The position numbers and the translations under genes are program-made. Below the pieces are notes generated by a model. It worked only from the letters and a program-made list of their open reading frames with translations. It ran no database searches and was not told the origin of the DNA. Below, piece after piece: positions 51,487-59,631 of a stretch of 64,000 bases of DNA (position 1 is its first letter; the number at the start of each line of letters is the position of its first letter). The stretch lies in NCBI GenBank assembly GCA_035527845.1, contig DATKZT010000037.1:5636-69635 (forward strand). The letters are read 5' to 3'. This DNA is from JAUWKC01 sp035527845 (GTDB lineage Bacteria; Planctomycetota; Phycisphaerae; Sedimentisphaerales; Anaerobacaceae).

Positions 51487-51930
51487 ATGGAAAAGCTGAA
51501 GAGAAATGGTTGGAAGGTAGCGTTTCTTGCAGGAATGGCGCTCGTATGTTGCCACGTCATTTTCGGCGACGTAGATAACTGGGAACCCAACGCGCCGCCA
51601 GCACCAACGATGAAATCGCTGGACGAAATTAGTGGCCAGATTTCTGCTTTGTCTTGCCCTATCAAACAAATCGTTCGTGGGAAATTCCGTTTCTGGGGTA
51701 GTTGTATGCAAACAGATACATTGCAGACAACGATTGACCCAGCAAAGAGTCTGGTTTTGCTCAGCGATGCTGTTAACAACGACCCAAGCATGGGCGGTGG
51801 GACCGATGCACGACTCGCTCGCAACGGCGCATGTCTGTATTCCTTGGACTCGCAGTCTATCACAGTGCTTTGCGATTGCGTCTATGGCAATGACGTTTGG
51901 GTTAGCTACCAGATTATCGAGTACAAGTAA
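51487..51930 (+). CDS. Small secreted protein with EPNAPPxxTMxxLDEI motif, paralogue 2
   Basis: The protein has 147 residues from the ATG at 51487 (GGGAG 7 bases upstream). The signal peptide (KVAFLAGMALVCCHVIFG) is followed by WEPNAPPAPTMKSLDEIS, matching the preceding protein's mature start, then a distinct Cys-containing domain (ALSCPIKQIVRGKFRFWGSC). The shared motif but divergent body suggests a common N-terminal tag for export or anchoring. Its stop (51928-51930) lies 26 bases before the start at 51957. Confidence 0.6.
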   Translation: MEKLKRNGWKVAFLAGMALVCCHVIFGDVDNWEPNAPPAPTMKSLDEISGQISALSCPIKQIVRGKFRFWGSCMQTDTLQTTIDPAKSLVLLSDAVNNDPSMGGGTDARLARNGACLYSLDSQSITVLCDCVYGNDVWVSYQIIEYK

Positions 51931-51956
51931 TGCTTATTAATAGCAGGAGACTTGCT

Positions 51957-52709
51957 ATGAACACTAAGAATGCAATAGTCTTGGCATTGGCAATAGTCTG
52001 GCTGTTTGGCTTACGCGACGTATATGCCGAGAATATCGACCCGTGCGATGACGATTCGCAGTATGCGTGGGCGGAGAATGTCGGGTGGGTGAACTTCGAG
52101 CCAAATAGACCTGAGCCAAACGTGGGTGCGACGGTGGCCGACCATAACGTCAGCGGATTTGTATGGTCGGAAAATATCGGCTGGATAAATCTTTGGCCCA
52201 AGTTCGGCGGAGTCGCCAACGATGCCAACGGACGGCTGTCAGGCTACGCGTGGGGCGAAAACGTCGGATGGATAAACTTCCGGCCGGCCGTGCCCAGTGA
52301 CGTGAATTGCTATGGGGTGACTATCAACAGCGAAGGGAACTTCGACGGCTGGGCCTGGGGAGAAAATATCGGCTGGATACACCTGAAATCCTCGGCGCCT
52401 GTGGCCTACAAGGTACAGACCTCGTGGCGTGGAAGTGAAATTCTGGGGACCTGCTGGGACCCGTGCAAATGTGCGGGCCAGCCGTTTGGCGATGCCACGT
52501 GCGACGGAGATATAGGGATGATCAACTTTCTGGATTTAGGGCAGCTCAAGGTAGCCTTCTTTAGCTGTAAGGGAGACCCAAACTACAACTGCTGTGGCGA
52601 CTTCAACCACGATCTGTGTATCAACTTTCTGGACCTTGGAATCCTGAAGGTGAATTTCTTTACGACCGGCTACCAGCCTTCGACCGGGAACCAGACCTGT
52701 CCGCCTTAA
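51957..52709 (+). CDS. Secreted W-repeat protein with a C-terminal dockerin
   Basis: The protein has 250 residues with a signal peptide (AIVLALAIVWLFGLRDVYA). Four copies of a short repeat are visible: AWAENVGWVNFEP, VWSENIGWINLWP, AWGENVGWINFRP and AWGENIGWIHLKS, about 30 residues apart, giving a strong W/G/N pattern. A dockerin-type pair ends the protein (CDGDIGMINFLDLGQLKVAFF, DFNHDLCINFLDLGILKVNFF), with the calcium-binding Asp/Asn pattern. It would attach through cohesins or act as a surface structural protein. CAGGAG precedes the ATG. Confidence 0.7.
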   Translation: MNTKNAIVLALAIVWLFGLRDVYAENIDPCDDDSQYAWAENVGWVNFEPNRPEPNVGATVADHNVSGFVWSENIGWINLWPKFGGVANDANGRLSGYAWGENVGWINFRPAVPSDVNCYGVTINSEGNFDGWAWGENIGWIHLKSSAPVAYKVQTSWRGSEILGTCWDPCKCAGQPFGDATCDGDIGMINFLDLGQLKVAFFSCKGDPNYNCCGDFNHDLCINFLDLGILKVNFFTTGYQPSTGNQTCPP

Positions 52710-52810
52710 CCCGGCGCAGGCGGAACCAAAGAGGGTAAGATAAGAGGCTGACGGCTCACGCAAACCACCTTCTGATTCATAAAGATCCGTCTGCCTGAAA
52801 CGAGCGCACC

Positions 52811-52838
52811 CCCCTCCAACCCTCTTTCGAGGGAGGGG
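52811..52838. other. Hairpin in the intergenic gap before the second STAS gene
   Basis: CCCCTCC / GGAGGGG (7 bp) with a loop that itself contains CCCTC-TTTC-GAGGG, so two alternative stems are possible. It lies 102 bases after the dockerin gene stop, without a T-run. Confidence 0.4.
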
Positions 52839-52995
52839 CTTGCTTGTTCTGAAACCAAAGAGCTTCGCCCGTGATGCCGGTTTGATCAGACGCCTCGCCA
52901 AATGCGAATTTGGCATGTCGTTCGAAGTTCGATGTTGAACAGGGCGGAGTGCTTTATTAGAATGGCGGAATATATTTTGTCCGGTGGAGATTGCT

Positions 52996-53322
52996 ATGGA
53001 CGTGACAGACTCGAAAATATTCGTGCACCATACCGAAGACGAGACTATCGTAACGCTCAACGACGAGAAGATCCTGCAGCCCGAGCATATCAAGGAATTC
53101 GAGGATTCGATCATGCTGATTGTCGAGCAGGGCAGACGTCTGAATCTGGCGCTGGACTTTTGCCACGTGAAGTTCATGTCTTCGTCGTTCCTGGGGCTTC
53201 TGATCAAGATACACAAGAGGATGTGCGAGCGGAAGGGGCGATTGCGACTGTGCAACATAAGCCCGGACATCTACAAGGTTTTCGAGATAACCCGTCTCGA
53301 CAAGGTCTTCGACATATCCTGA
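52996..53322 (+). CDS. STAS-domain anti-sigma factor antagonist, second copy
   Basis: The protein has 108 residues from the ATG at 52996 (GGAG upstream; a GTG at 52984 also opens the frame). It is clearly paralogous to the STAS gene at 13141, with the same layout and the phosphorylatable segment FCHVKFMSSSFLGLLIKI (Ser62-Ser64) at the same position. No kinase gene is adjacent. It may respond to another signal or share the kinase at 13651. A terminator follows at 53348. Confidence 0.9.
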   Translation: MDVTDSKIFVHHTEDETIVTLNDEKILQPEHIKEFEDSIMLIVEQGRRLNLALDFCHVKFMSSSFLGLLIKIHKRMCERKGRLRLCNISPDIYKVFEITRLDKVFDIS

Positions 53323-53347
53323 CCGGCGGCAAAGAAGAGGGGGCGGG

Positions 53348-53374
53348 GGCGATTTTTCGCCTCAAAATTTTTTT
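53348..53374 (+). terminator. Rho-independent terminator of the second STAS gene
   Basis: GGCGA-TTTT-TCGCC followed by TCAAAATTTTTTT, 25 bases after the stop codon. Confidence 0.7.
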
Positions 53375-53455
53375 AGCCGCGGGCCGATAAAATCTTTCCT
53401 TGCTGCCGACGACGGGCATAATTGGCGCTCGCAACATCATTGCGGGCCCGTTTTC

Positions 53456-53484
53456 TTGAATTGCCGCTGCGGTTATGCTAAAAT
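53456..53484 (+). promoter_or_regulatory. Extended -10 promoter
   Basis: TTGAAT (53456-53461), 17 bases and TGC-TAAAAT (53479-53484). It precedes the gene at 53631. Confidence 0.55.
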
Positions 53485-53630
53485 GTGCATAAGATTGGAG
53501 TTTGGGGGTTATCGGCAGCGGCAATTACCGGTTCTGACATATCGCGGTTTTTTGGGGTTTTTTAACCGGAATAAGGGCCCGCCGAGCACAGGTATGTTGC
53601 ACGTAACAAGAATCGTCGGAGGTGAAGAAG

Positions 53631-54143
53631 ATGCCCTTACTATACATGTTTTCAGACACAGATTTGGCAAAAGGAAATGTCCTTGAGCCGGAGAAGGAAT
53701 CCGAGCAGGCCAAGAGCAGTCCGCCGGCGCCGTGTAAGAAAAAGGGCCGGGCGCGAGATCGATTCTTCATCTATGGGGCGACTGAGAAGACAGCCGGACG
53801 GAAATTTCGGGAATTTTGTGCCCTGCCGGCGCGCCTGATCGGAATATGCGGCATTGGCGTGCTCGGCTACCAGGGGTATCTCTGGTTCAGGCAGGGATAC
53901 TGGAGGCCTCTGAAGGCGCAATGGCTGTTGGACGAAATCCTGCCGGCCGGCTTCGGTCAGTGGCTGCACAGCGGGGACTCGTGGTCCGGTATAAACAATA
54001 TAGTGTCTTTTTTGCTGGATTCATCTCTTGGCCTGTCCCTGATTTTTGCCGGCCTGGTTTTGAGTTTTCTGATATCGAAGTTTCTGGATTTATTCTTGAG
54101 GCGCGGAGGGACGGAACATATAGCGAACTGGCGTGGGCGTTGA
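53631..54143 (+). CDS. Membrane protein of unknown function
   Basis: The protein has 170 residues from the ATG at 53631, with GGAGGTGAAG upstream. A charged, low-complexity N-terminus (EPEKESEQAKSSPPAPCKKK) precedes one hydrophobic helix (IGICGIGVLGYQGYLWF), a tryptophan-rich soluble stretch and a second helix (SLGLSLIFAGLVLSFLI) with a basic end. The topology resembles inner-membrane proteins of unknown family. The gene is preceded by an extended -10 promoter at 53456-53484. No match was recognised. Confidence 0.6.
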   Translation: MPLLYMFSDTDLAKGNVLEPEKESEQAKSSPPAPCKKKGRARDRFFIYGATEKTAGRKFREFCALPARLIGICGIGVLGYQGYLWFRQGYWRPLKAQWLLDEILPAGFGQWLHSGDSWSGINNIVSFLLDSSLGLSLIFAGLVLSFLISKFLDLFLRRGGTEHIANWRGR

Positions 54144-54331
54144 AGCAGCCGAAGCAGGGCGGCTGGCCGATGTCGATCTCAACGGGGCATCTCGCTTGTT
54201 TTTTTTCCTTCATCCAAAAAGTTAGGCGAGCGGGTCCGATAATCACCGGGCCGAGAGGGACCGGGCGACCGAGAGACTCAAACCGGTGGTAATCCGCTGC
54301 TGTCCGATGCAAAACATCCGACAGTTTATTC

Positions 54332-54359
54332 TTGGCATTTTGCAGACATCTCTTATAAT
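54332..54359 (+). promoter_or_regulatory. Promoter of the small lipoprotein gene
   Basis: TTGGCA (54332-54337), 16 bases and TATAAT (54354-54359), 39 bases before the start at 54399. Immediately upstream an imperfect hairpin CTGTCCGATG / CATCCGACAG spans 54300-54324. Confidence 0.7.
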
Positions 54360-54398
54360 TTAATTGTTATCACCGATTTTTCTTGGGAGACGGAGACT

Positions 54399-54581
54399 AT
54401 GAGAAAACTGTTGCTTGCTGTTGCATTGATGTTTGTTCTGGCCGTTGCCGGGTGCGAGGCTCTGACAATGACGCCTGACGGATGGCTTGATCCGCGCAGG
54501 TGGGAGCAGAAGGATCTGGCCAAAGCCGGAATGAGCTACTCCGAGGCGACGGACCAGCCACAGTCCGGCGCACAGTTCTGA
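54399..54581 (+). CDS. 60-residue lipoprotein
   Basis: The protein has 60 residues with a signal peptide MRKLLLAVALMFVLAVAGC whose lipobox Cys is at residue 19. The short mature part (ALTMTPDGWLDPRRWEQKDL then AKAGMSYSEATDQP) has no domain. The gene is framed by its own promoter (54332-54359) and a terminator overlapping the stop codon (54580-54610), so it is monocistronic and likely well expressed. GGAG stands 7 bases upstream. Function is unknown; such small lipoproteins often decorate the outer membrane. Confidence 0.75.
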   Translation: MRKLLLAVALMFVLAVAGCEALTMTPDGWLDPRRWEQKDLAKAGMSYSEATDQPQSGAQF

Positions 54582-54610
54582 CGGTGCGCAGGCCGTCCAC
54601 TCTTTTTTTT
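54580..54610 (+). terminator. Terminator of the small lipoprotein gene
   Basis: GACGG-TGCGCAGG-CCGTC followed by CACTC and eight T residues; the stem starts inside the stop codon. Confidence 0.7.
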
Positions 54611-54865
54611 GATTCTCAGGTTTTGCTGCGCTGCTGGTCAGACAAGGACTCCCCCTAAACCCCAATAACATTCCATCGCTTTGTCCGTAGACGCTCTTGT
54701 AAGCACTGACTTTGGGCGGGCTGCGGGTGACGCCCTGCCGGCGGCGGGCGGCAGATGCAGGCTGCCGCTCACTCGGCCGACTATTTGTTCGACGGCGGAA
54801 AGATTCTGTTTCTTTCAAGTCCGCTGTCAGGTAAGCTATCTGCAAAGTTCAAGGAGGCCCGTGCT

Positions 54866-55396
54866 ATGAAAGTGCAAATCGGCAAGTCGGCTCTGGAGCT
54901 TGTGGAAGGCGACATAACGGAGATGGAAACGGACGCGATTGTGAATGCGGCCAATTCACGGCTTATTCTCGGCGGCGGTGTGGCCGGCGCCATCAGAAAG
55001 AAGGGCGGCCCCCAAATCCAGCAGGAGTGTAACAAAATCGGAGGCACCTTTGTCGGCGGCGCCGTGATTACGACGGGCGGCAGCTTGAAAGCGAGGCATG
55101 TAATTCACGCCGTCGGCCCTCAAATGGGCGAGGGAGACGAAGACGAAAAGCTCAAAAACGCAACCCTGAATTCGCTGAAGGTCGCCGACGAAAACAATCT
55201 CAAGAGCATTTCTTTTCCGGCCATCAGCACGGGTATTTTCGGTTTTCCGATGCAAAGATGCGCCGAAATAATGCTCAGTACAACTATCAGCTATCTTGGG
55301 GGGCGAACCGGCCTGGAGAAAGTGCTGTTCTGTCTGTTCGGTCGGGAGGCCTATGAGGTCTTTGCAAATCAACTCAGCCGGGAAATAGAAAAATGA
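54866..55396 (+). CDS. Macro domain (ADP-ribose-binding/hydrolase) protein
   Basis: The protein has 176 residues from the ATG at 54866, with AAGGAGG upstream. It has the full macro fold: LVEGDITEMETDAIVNAANS, then RLILGGGVAGAIRKKGG and VGGAVITTGGSLKARHVIH. ISFPAISTGIFGFPMQRCA is the glycine-rich loop that holds the ADP-ribose diphosphate. The motif arrangement is of the MacroD/AF1521 type, which hydrolyses ADP-ribose esters or O-acetyl-ADP-ribose. Its stop overlaps the start of the alcohol dehydrogenase gene (ATGA), so translation is probably coupled and the two may act on one pathway. Confidence 0.9.
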   Translation: MKVQIGKSALELVEGDITEMETDAIVNAANSRLILGGGVAGAIRKKGGPQIQQECNKIGGTFVGGAVITTGGSLKARHVIHAVGPQMGEGDEDEKLKNATLNSLKVADENNLKSISFPAISTGIFGFPMQRCAEIMLSTTISYLGGRTGLEKVLFCLFGREAYEVFANQLSREIEK

Positions 55397-56406
55397 AAGC
55401 GATGATCCTGAGCAGATCGGCTCCCATTGAAGAAAGGCCGTTGGCGCCGGCTGACCTGCCGGTCCCTGTACCGGCTGATAATGAAATCCTGGTCCGAACA
55501 TCGGTCTGCGGCGCCTGCCATACCGACCTCGACGAGGCTGAAGGCCGACTGGTCCCCACCAAGTCTCCGATTGTGCCGGGGCATCAGGTGGTGGGCACGG
55601 TTGCAGATAAAGGCCGAGCAGTGACCAAATTCAAAACCGGCGACAGGGTGGGGGTAACCTGGCTGTACTCCACTTGCGGCAGATGCGATTTCTGCCTGTC
55701 AGGCGCCGAGAACCTTTGTGGGCAGGCCAAGTGGACGGGAAAAGACGCTGACGGGGGCTACGCGGAATACATGGTCATCCGGCAGGATTTCGCCTACGAA
55801 GTGCCGGAGAGGTTCTCCGACGCCCAGGCTGCGCCTCTGTTGTGCGCCGGCGTCATCGGATACCGCACGTTAAGGCTGGCACAAATCACTGACGGACAGA
55901 CTGTGGGCCTCTACGGTTTCGGTGCCTCGGCCCATATCGTAATTCAGATAATCAAATATAAGTTCCCGAACTGTCGTGTTTTTGTCTTTACCAAGACGGC
56001 CGAGCACGCCGAACACGCCAGGAGTCTTGGCGCCACGTGGACCGGCCGTTCCGGCGACCAGCCGCCCGAGAGGCTCGACCGCGCGATGGATTTCACGCCT
56101 GTTGGTGAATGTGTGCGCGACGCCCTTGGTGTTCTGGAGAGGGGGGGGCGATTGGTCATCAATGCTATCCGCAAGGAGACACCTGTGCCGCCGCTTGATT
56201 ACGCACAATTTCTCTGGCTTGAAAGAGAGATAAAGAGCGTCGCCAACGTGACGGCGCAGGACGCCGAAGAGTTTCTGCCGCTGGCTGCGGAAATTCCGAT
56301 AGTCCCCACCATCGAGGAATTTGCTCTGGAGCAGGCCAACGAGGTTTTGCTTTCGATGAAACGGTCTGAGCTTCGTGCGGCCGCAGTGTTAGTGATCGCC
56401 GAATAG
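55393..56406 (+). CDS. Zinc-dependent alcohol dehydrogenase family protein
   Basis: The protein has 337 residues. It has the medium-chain dehydrogenase/reductase GroES-like domain with VCGACHTDLDEAEG (catalytic Cys39) and the next zinc ligand in VPGHQVVG (His64). The structural zinc loop is CGRCDFCLSGAENLC. The Rossmann part has VGLYGFGASAHIVIQI. The start overlaps the macro domain stop. Reaction: NAD(P)-dependent alcohol-aldehyde interconversion; the substrate is unknown. Confidence 0.92.
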   Translation: MKAMILSRSAPIEERPLAPADLPVPVPADNEILVRTSVCGACHTDLDEAEGRLVPTKSPIVPGHQVVGTVADKGRAVTKFKTGDRVGVTWLYSTCGRCDFCLSGAENLCGQAKWTGKDADGGYAEYMVIRQDFAYEVPERFSDAQAAPLLCAGVIGYRTLRLAQITDGQTVGLYGFGASAHIVIQIIKYKFPNCRVFVFTKTAEHAEHARSLGATWTGRSGDQPPERLDRAMDFTPVGECVRDALGVLERGGRLVINAIRKETPVPPLDYAQFLWLEREIKSVANVTAQDAEEFLPLAAEIPIVPTIEEFALEQANEVLLSMKRSELRAAAVLVIAE

Positions 56407-56419
56407 TGCGGTCCCGATT

Positions 56420-56791
56420 CTACCTGGACTCGGCCTGGCCGGCCTTGCGAATTGCGGCACGTCGGCGCCGACACGAATTGGTGGCTTTGTCGGCGCATTC
56501 CTTGCACCAGACCGCCAATCCGTCCTTGTGTTTGCGCTTCTTGTAGAACTGGCTCTCCGGCTTCCACCGCCTGCACCGGCGGCAACGCTTCTCCGGCACA
56601 CCATTAGCCAGGCGATGCCGCTCTTCATACCTGAAGTATTTCTTCAGCCGGCGCCCGTCCCTATTATACCGCTGCCGCGCATATTCACTCTCACACTTCC
56701 TGCACCAATAGCTCAGCCCGTCCTTATATCTGCTTCTTTTGTAGAATTCGCCTTCTTCTTTCCATTCGTTACATCGACTGCACTGTTTCAT
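56420..56791 (-). CDS. Double zinc-knuckle protein (two CxxC...CxxC repeats)
   Basis: The protein has 123 residues and is very basic. Two copies of the motif are visible: CSRCNEWKEEGEFYKRSRYK with WCRKCESEY, and CRRCRRWKPESQFYKKRKHK with WCKECADKA, about 58 residues apart. The spacing of the four cysteines per copy fits a zinc site, as in HNH/endonuclease VII-like or similar zinc-binding proteins, but no catalytic His is obvious. A nucleic-acid-binding role is likely. It is convergent with the ADH gene, 13 bases apart. Confidence 0.7.
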   Translation of the reverse strand: MKQCSRCNEWKEEGEFYKRSRYKDGLSYWCRKCESEYARQRYNRDGRRLKKYFRYEERHRLANGVPEKRCRRCRRWKPESQFYKKRKHKDGLAVWCKECADKATNSCRRRRAAIRKAGQAESR

Positions 56792-57005
56792 TTTTTACCC
56801 CCTTTAGTCGATACCTTACTTCCATTTCGGGTCTTCTGACCGACATTAGTGTACAGGCCGTGCAAGAAAATTGCAAAATATTTTGCTGTATTTTTCTCTT
56901 GCCCTGCATTTTTTCCGGAAAATTCCCAAAAAAGGGTATCAACACACCGGGGGCCGGTTTCGCCATTATTATGTGCGGCAAAGCAGGCGCCTATATGGGC
57001 GTCTT

Positions 57006-57025
57006 GCGGCAAAAATGCCGCTTTT
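57006..57025 (+). terminator. Hairpin with T-tail before the tail-collar gene
   Basis: GCGGCA-AAAA-TGCCGC followed by TTTT, in the 366-base gap (56792-57157). With no gene ending just upstream, it could terminate a small RNA or act as an attenuator for the gene at 57158. Confidence 0.5.
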
Positions 57026-57157
57026 CGCGGCTGTGTGATAGTCGGAGGCTGACGAAAATGCAGTTCTGCCATGCCCGTTCCGGCAAGTTTCCCGACGCAA
57101 TACCGGTGCGCAAAGGGCGCGGCGAAAAATATCAACAATTTTTGAAAGGGCAGAAAA

Positions 57158-58159
57158 ATGAGAACGAGAAGGATTCTGACAATCTTGGTTTTGGGTCTGG
57201 GCCTGATGGTCTGGTCGGCAGAGGTTATGGCACAAGAGCCGATAACCACAGCCTTTACCTATCAGGGCTTCCTCATGGACCAAATGACACCGGCCCAGAG
57301 GCAATACGACTTTGAGTTCAGGCTGTTCGATGATTACAACGACATTGACGGAAACCTTGGCCAACAGGTCGGCCAGGTTATCTCGGCAGGTGATCTAAAC
57401 GTGGTTGACGGTCACTTTACTTTGGCATTAGACTTTGGCAGAGATGTTTTCACCGGCCAACGACGCTGGCTGCAAACGGCCATACGCAGAAGCGGCACTG
57501 GCAATCCCTTTACTGCTCTGACTCCTCCGCTTGAAGTTACGCTTACGCCTTACGCTCTTTATGCTCTGTATGCAGAGGACGCGAATAACGCCAACGAAGC
57601 TAACACGCTCGACGGTTTCCACGCGGACAACCTGCCTTATATCGACGGCGGCGGCACAGCGAATCGCATCCCTTTATTCACCGACGCCAATACTCTTGCC
57701 GACGGCACCGAGGGCCAGGGGCGAGTTTTGACGTCGGATGCCGCCGGGGTCGCGACCTGGCAGCCGCTTCCCGCTTCGGGCGTAGGCCGAGGGATGATTT
57801 TGATGTGGTCGGGCGCTACGAATGAGATTCCATCCGGCTGGGCCTTGTGTGACGGACAGGTTCATGATGGCACGCTCACGCCTGATTTAAGGGATAGATT
57901 CATTGTCGGCGCCGGCGGCACCTATGATGTGAATGAGACAGGCGGCGAAGCCCTCCATACGTTGACAATAGCAGAGATGCCTTCGCATAGCCACCCGGGG
58001 TTGGCGACCGAAAAACGCGTTGGGGACGCGGACGCACACGATTACGACATGTTCAAGTGTCAACCAGCCGGAGCAAGCGGGGCCGCAGGGGGCGATCAGC
58101 CTCATGAGAACAGGCCGCCGTACTATGCGTTAGCGTATGTCATGAAAACGGGAAATTAA
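57158..58159 (+). CDS. Secreted protein with a phage tail-collar-like C-terminal domain
   Basis: The protein has 333 residues with a signal peptide (RILTILVLGLGLMVWSAEVMA). The N-terminal half is a beta-domain (TTAFTYQGFLMDQMTPAQ, DFEFRLFDDYND). The C-terminal 120 residues match tail-collar proteins: IPSGWALCDGQVHDGTLTPD, then LRDRFIVGAGG, EMPSHSHPG and ENRPPYYALAYVMK. In phages this caps the tail fibre; here the Sec signal and lack of phage genes indicate a bacterial surface protein. AAAGGG lies upstream of the ATG. Confidence 0.8.
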   Translation: MRTRRILTILVLGLGLMVWSAEVMAQEPITTAFTYQGFLMDQMTPAQRQYDFEFRLFDDYNDIDGNLGQQVGQVISAGDLNVVDGHFTLALDFGRDVFTGQRRWLQTAIRRSGTGNPFTALTPPLEVTLTPYALYALYAEDANNANEANTLDGFHADNLPYIDGGGTANRIPLFTDANTLADGTEGQGRVLTSDAAGVATWQPLPASGVGRGMILMWSGATNEIPSGWALCDGQVHDGTLTPDLRDRFIVGAGGTYDVNETGGEALHTLTIAEMPSHSHPGLATEKRVGDADAHDYDMFKCQPAGASGAAGGDQPHENRPPYYALAYVMKTGN

Positions 58160-58229
58160 CAAGCTAAAGACGTCTTTGACAAATGCACAATAAGCTGCGA
58201 GTTTGAGGCTCTTGTGAAGGAGATGTGCG

Positions 58230-58826
58230 ATGAAAGCGAGTAATTTTAGCGGCTTTATTAGAAGAGGCATTATTGCTTTGCCGGTGGTGTGTCTGGCAGC
58301 AGCCCTGTTGGCATGGGGCCAGAACGGAGATGATTATGAATTAGGGCGCAGCGCGGTAGGCGGCGGAGGTACAATAAGCGGCGGGAACTTTACGATGACG
58401 GTCACCATCGGCGAGCCTTGTGCGGGTGTTATGACGGGCGGAGATTTCACGCTGGTCGGAGGCGTGAGCCTGGGCTATTTCGGGCCGCCGATTGAGGTCA
58501 GGATGAGGTTTACCGCACAAACGGTGTACCGCGACAGCCGAGGTAAATGGGTAAAGGCACACTTTGAGCTGCCCGAGGAGTTTTCGCCTGAGGATGTGGA
58601 CCTTGACGCGCAAGCATTGGCAAGGCCGATGGGAATTGAGTCGCACCATATTAATGTGTTTATCGACGAGGGAGGTCGCCTTGTGCTGGAAGCCGCGTTT
58701 GACCGAAAGGCCTTCTGTGCTGCTGTGACAACTGACGGACCCATTGAGGTGGTGGTCATTGGCCGTCTTGTGGATGGAAGGTTTTTCCGCGGCTGCGATA
58801 GCATTAGAATAATGAGTTCGCCCTGA
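58230..58826 (+). CDS. Exported protein of unknown function
   Basis: The protein has 198 residues with a signal peptide (GIIALPVVCLAAALLAWG). A glycine-rich start (AVGGGGTISGGNFTMTVTIG, then GGDFTLVGGVSLGYFGPP) is common in secreted proteins of this phylum, as I recall. A beta-rich C-terminal part follows (EVRMRFTAQTVYRDSRGKWV). GAAGGAG precedes the ATG. It lies 70 bases after the tail-collar protein gene, likely the same operon; the pair may form a surface structure. No further gene is seen in 58827-59368. Confidence 0.65.
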   Translation: MKASNFSGFIRRGIIALPVVCLAAALLAWGQNGDDYELGRSAVGGGGTISGGNFTMTVTIGEPCAGVMTGGDFTLVGGVSLGYFGPPIEVRMRFTAQTVYRDSRGKWVKAHFELPEEFSPEDVDLDAQALARPMGIESHHINVFIDEGGRLVLEAAFDRKAFCAAVTTDGPIEVVVIGRLVDGRFFRGCDSIRIMSSP

Positions 58827-59278
58827 TATCCCAAGAGTCGCTACCGGTGATGGATGCTGACCGCCTTACATAAGAGGGGCGGTGGTGATAACCTGGTTGG
58901 TTCGGGTCTGACGCAGAACTTGGCGGAGCGCAGGCCTGAAGTTAAGGTATGCGCAAAAAAAAGGAGACGGAGCCCCCCCATTGTATCTCAGTACAGGCGA
59001 TCGGCCCGCCTCCCTCGGAAGAGGAGTATTATGTACTTTAGGACGTTGTGAAAGTTCGATGCCGACTAAAGCCACGCCCCACACTTAAAGTATAAGGCAG
59101 TTTTTGCGATATCCAAATTGCAGCAAAGGAAATTAGTGTTTTTTTTGGTGCAATCGTGCCCATCATGGATTCGCCGGCGTGGGTCTTGAGAGGCCTCTTT
59201 CATCGGTGTGGCGCCGGATGCCGCTGTGGTCCGCAAAAAGCACTAATTTCACGCCGGCACGGCCAAATCAGGCTGCTG

Positions 59279-59307
59279 TTGTTTTTCGCCCAAATAGTCG
59301 ATATAAT
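59279..59307 (+). promoter_or_regulatory. Promoter of the small membrane protein gene
   Basis: TTGTTT (59279-59284), 17 bases and TATAAT (59302-59307), about 60 bases before ATG 59369. Confidence 0.5.
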
Positions 59308-59368
59308 GGATGGATTGGCAGACCGTTGCTAAGCCGGTTTGCAGAGAAATACAGAAAGGCAGCGAGAA

Positions 59369-59584
59369 ATGACAATAGCGATGTTAGTGAGCAAACTCAA
59401 GCAGTTCTGCCTGTGGTTTTTCTGGGACATGAACTGGCCGAAAGAAAAAATAATCATTCTCGGCGCACTGATTCTGGTTCTGTTTGTGCTGACCGCGATA
59501 GTAAAACGTTTCAAGAAACCCGCTCCTGTCGCCAAGACGACCGCTGCGTCCGCAGGCCAAAAAAGGCACTGGCGCACCGGATAG
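59369..59584 (+). CDS. Small single-TM protein
   Basis: The protein has 71 residues from the ATG at 59369. An N-terminal aromatic stretch (LKQFCLWFFWDMNWPKEK) precedes one strong membrane helix (IIILGALILVLFVLTAIV) and a basic, alanine-rich tail. The site upstream (AGCGAG) is weak. It stands alone between the exported protein and the hairpin-rich gap. No family is recognised. Confidence 0.55.
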   Translation: MTIAMLVSKLKQFCLWFFWDMNWPKEKIIILGALILVLFVLTAIVKRFKKPAPVAKTTAASAGQKRHWRTG

Positions 59585-59631
59585 CGGCTCGGCGGTAATC
59601 GTATAATATGAAAAAGGGGATAATCCGCGCA

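Noticed and set aside
54180..54325. Possible riboswitch upstream of the small lipoprotein
   Set aside because: An imperfect hairpin and purine-rich stretches are present, but no conserved core of a known riboswitch class (TPP, B12, SAM, c-di-GMP) could be matched.
56930..57035. c-di-GMP riboswitch before the tail-collar gene
   Set aside because: The stretch CGGCAAAGC resembles part of the GEMM core, but the other conserved helices and the tetraloop receptor are not recognisable.
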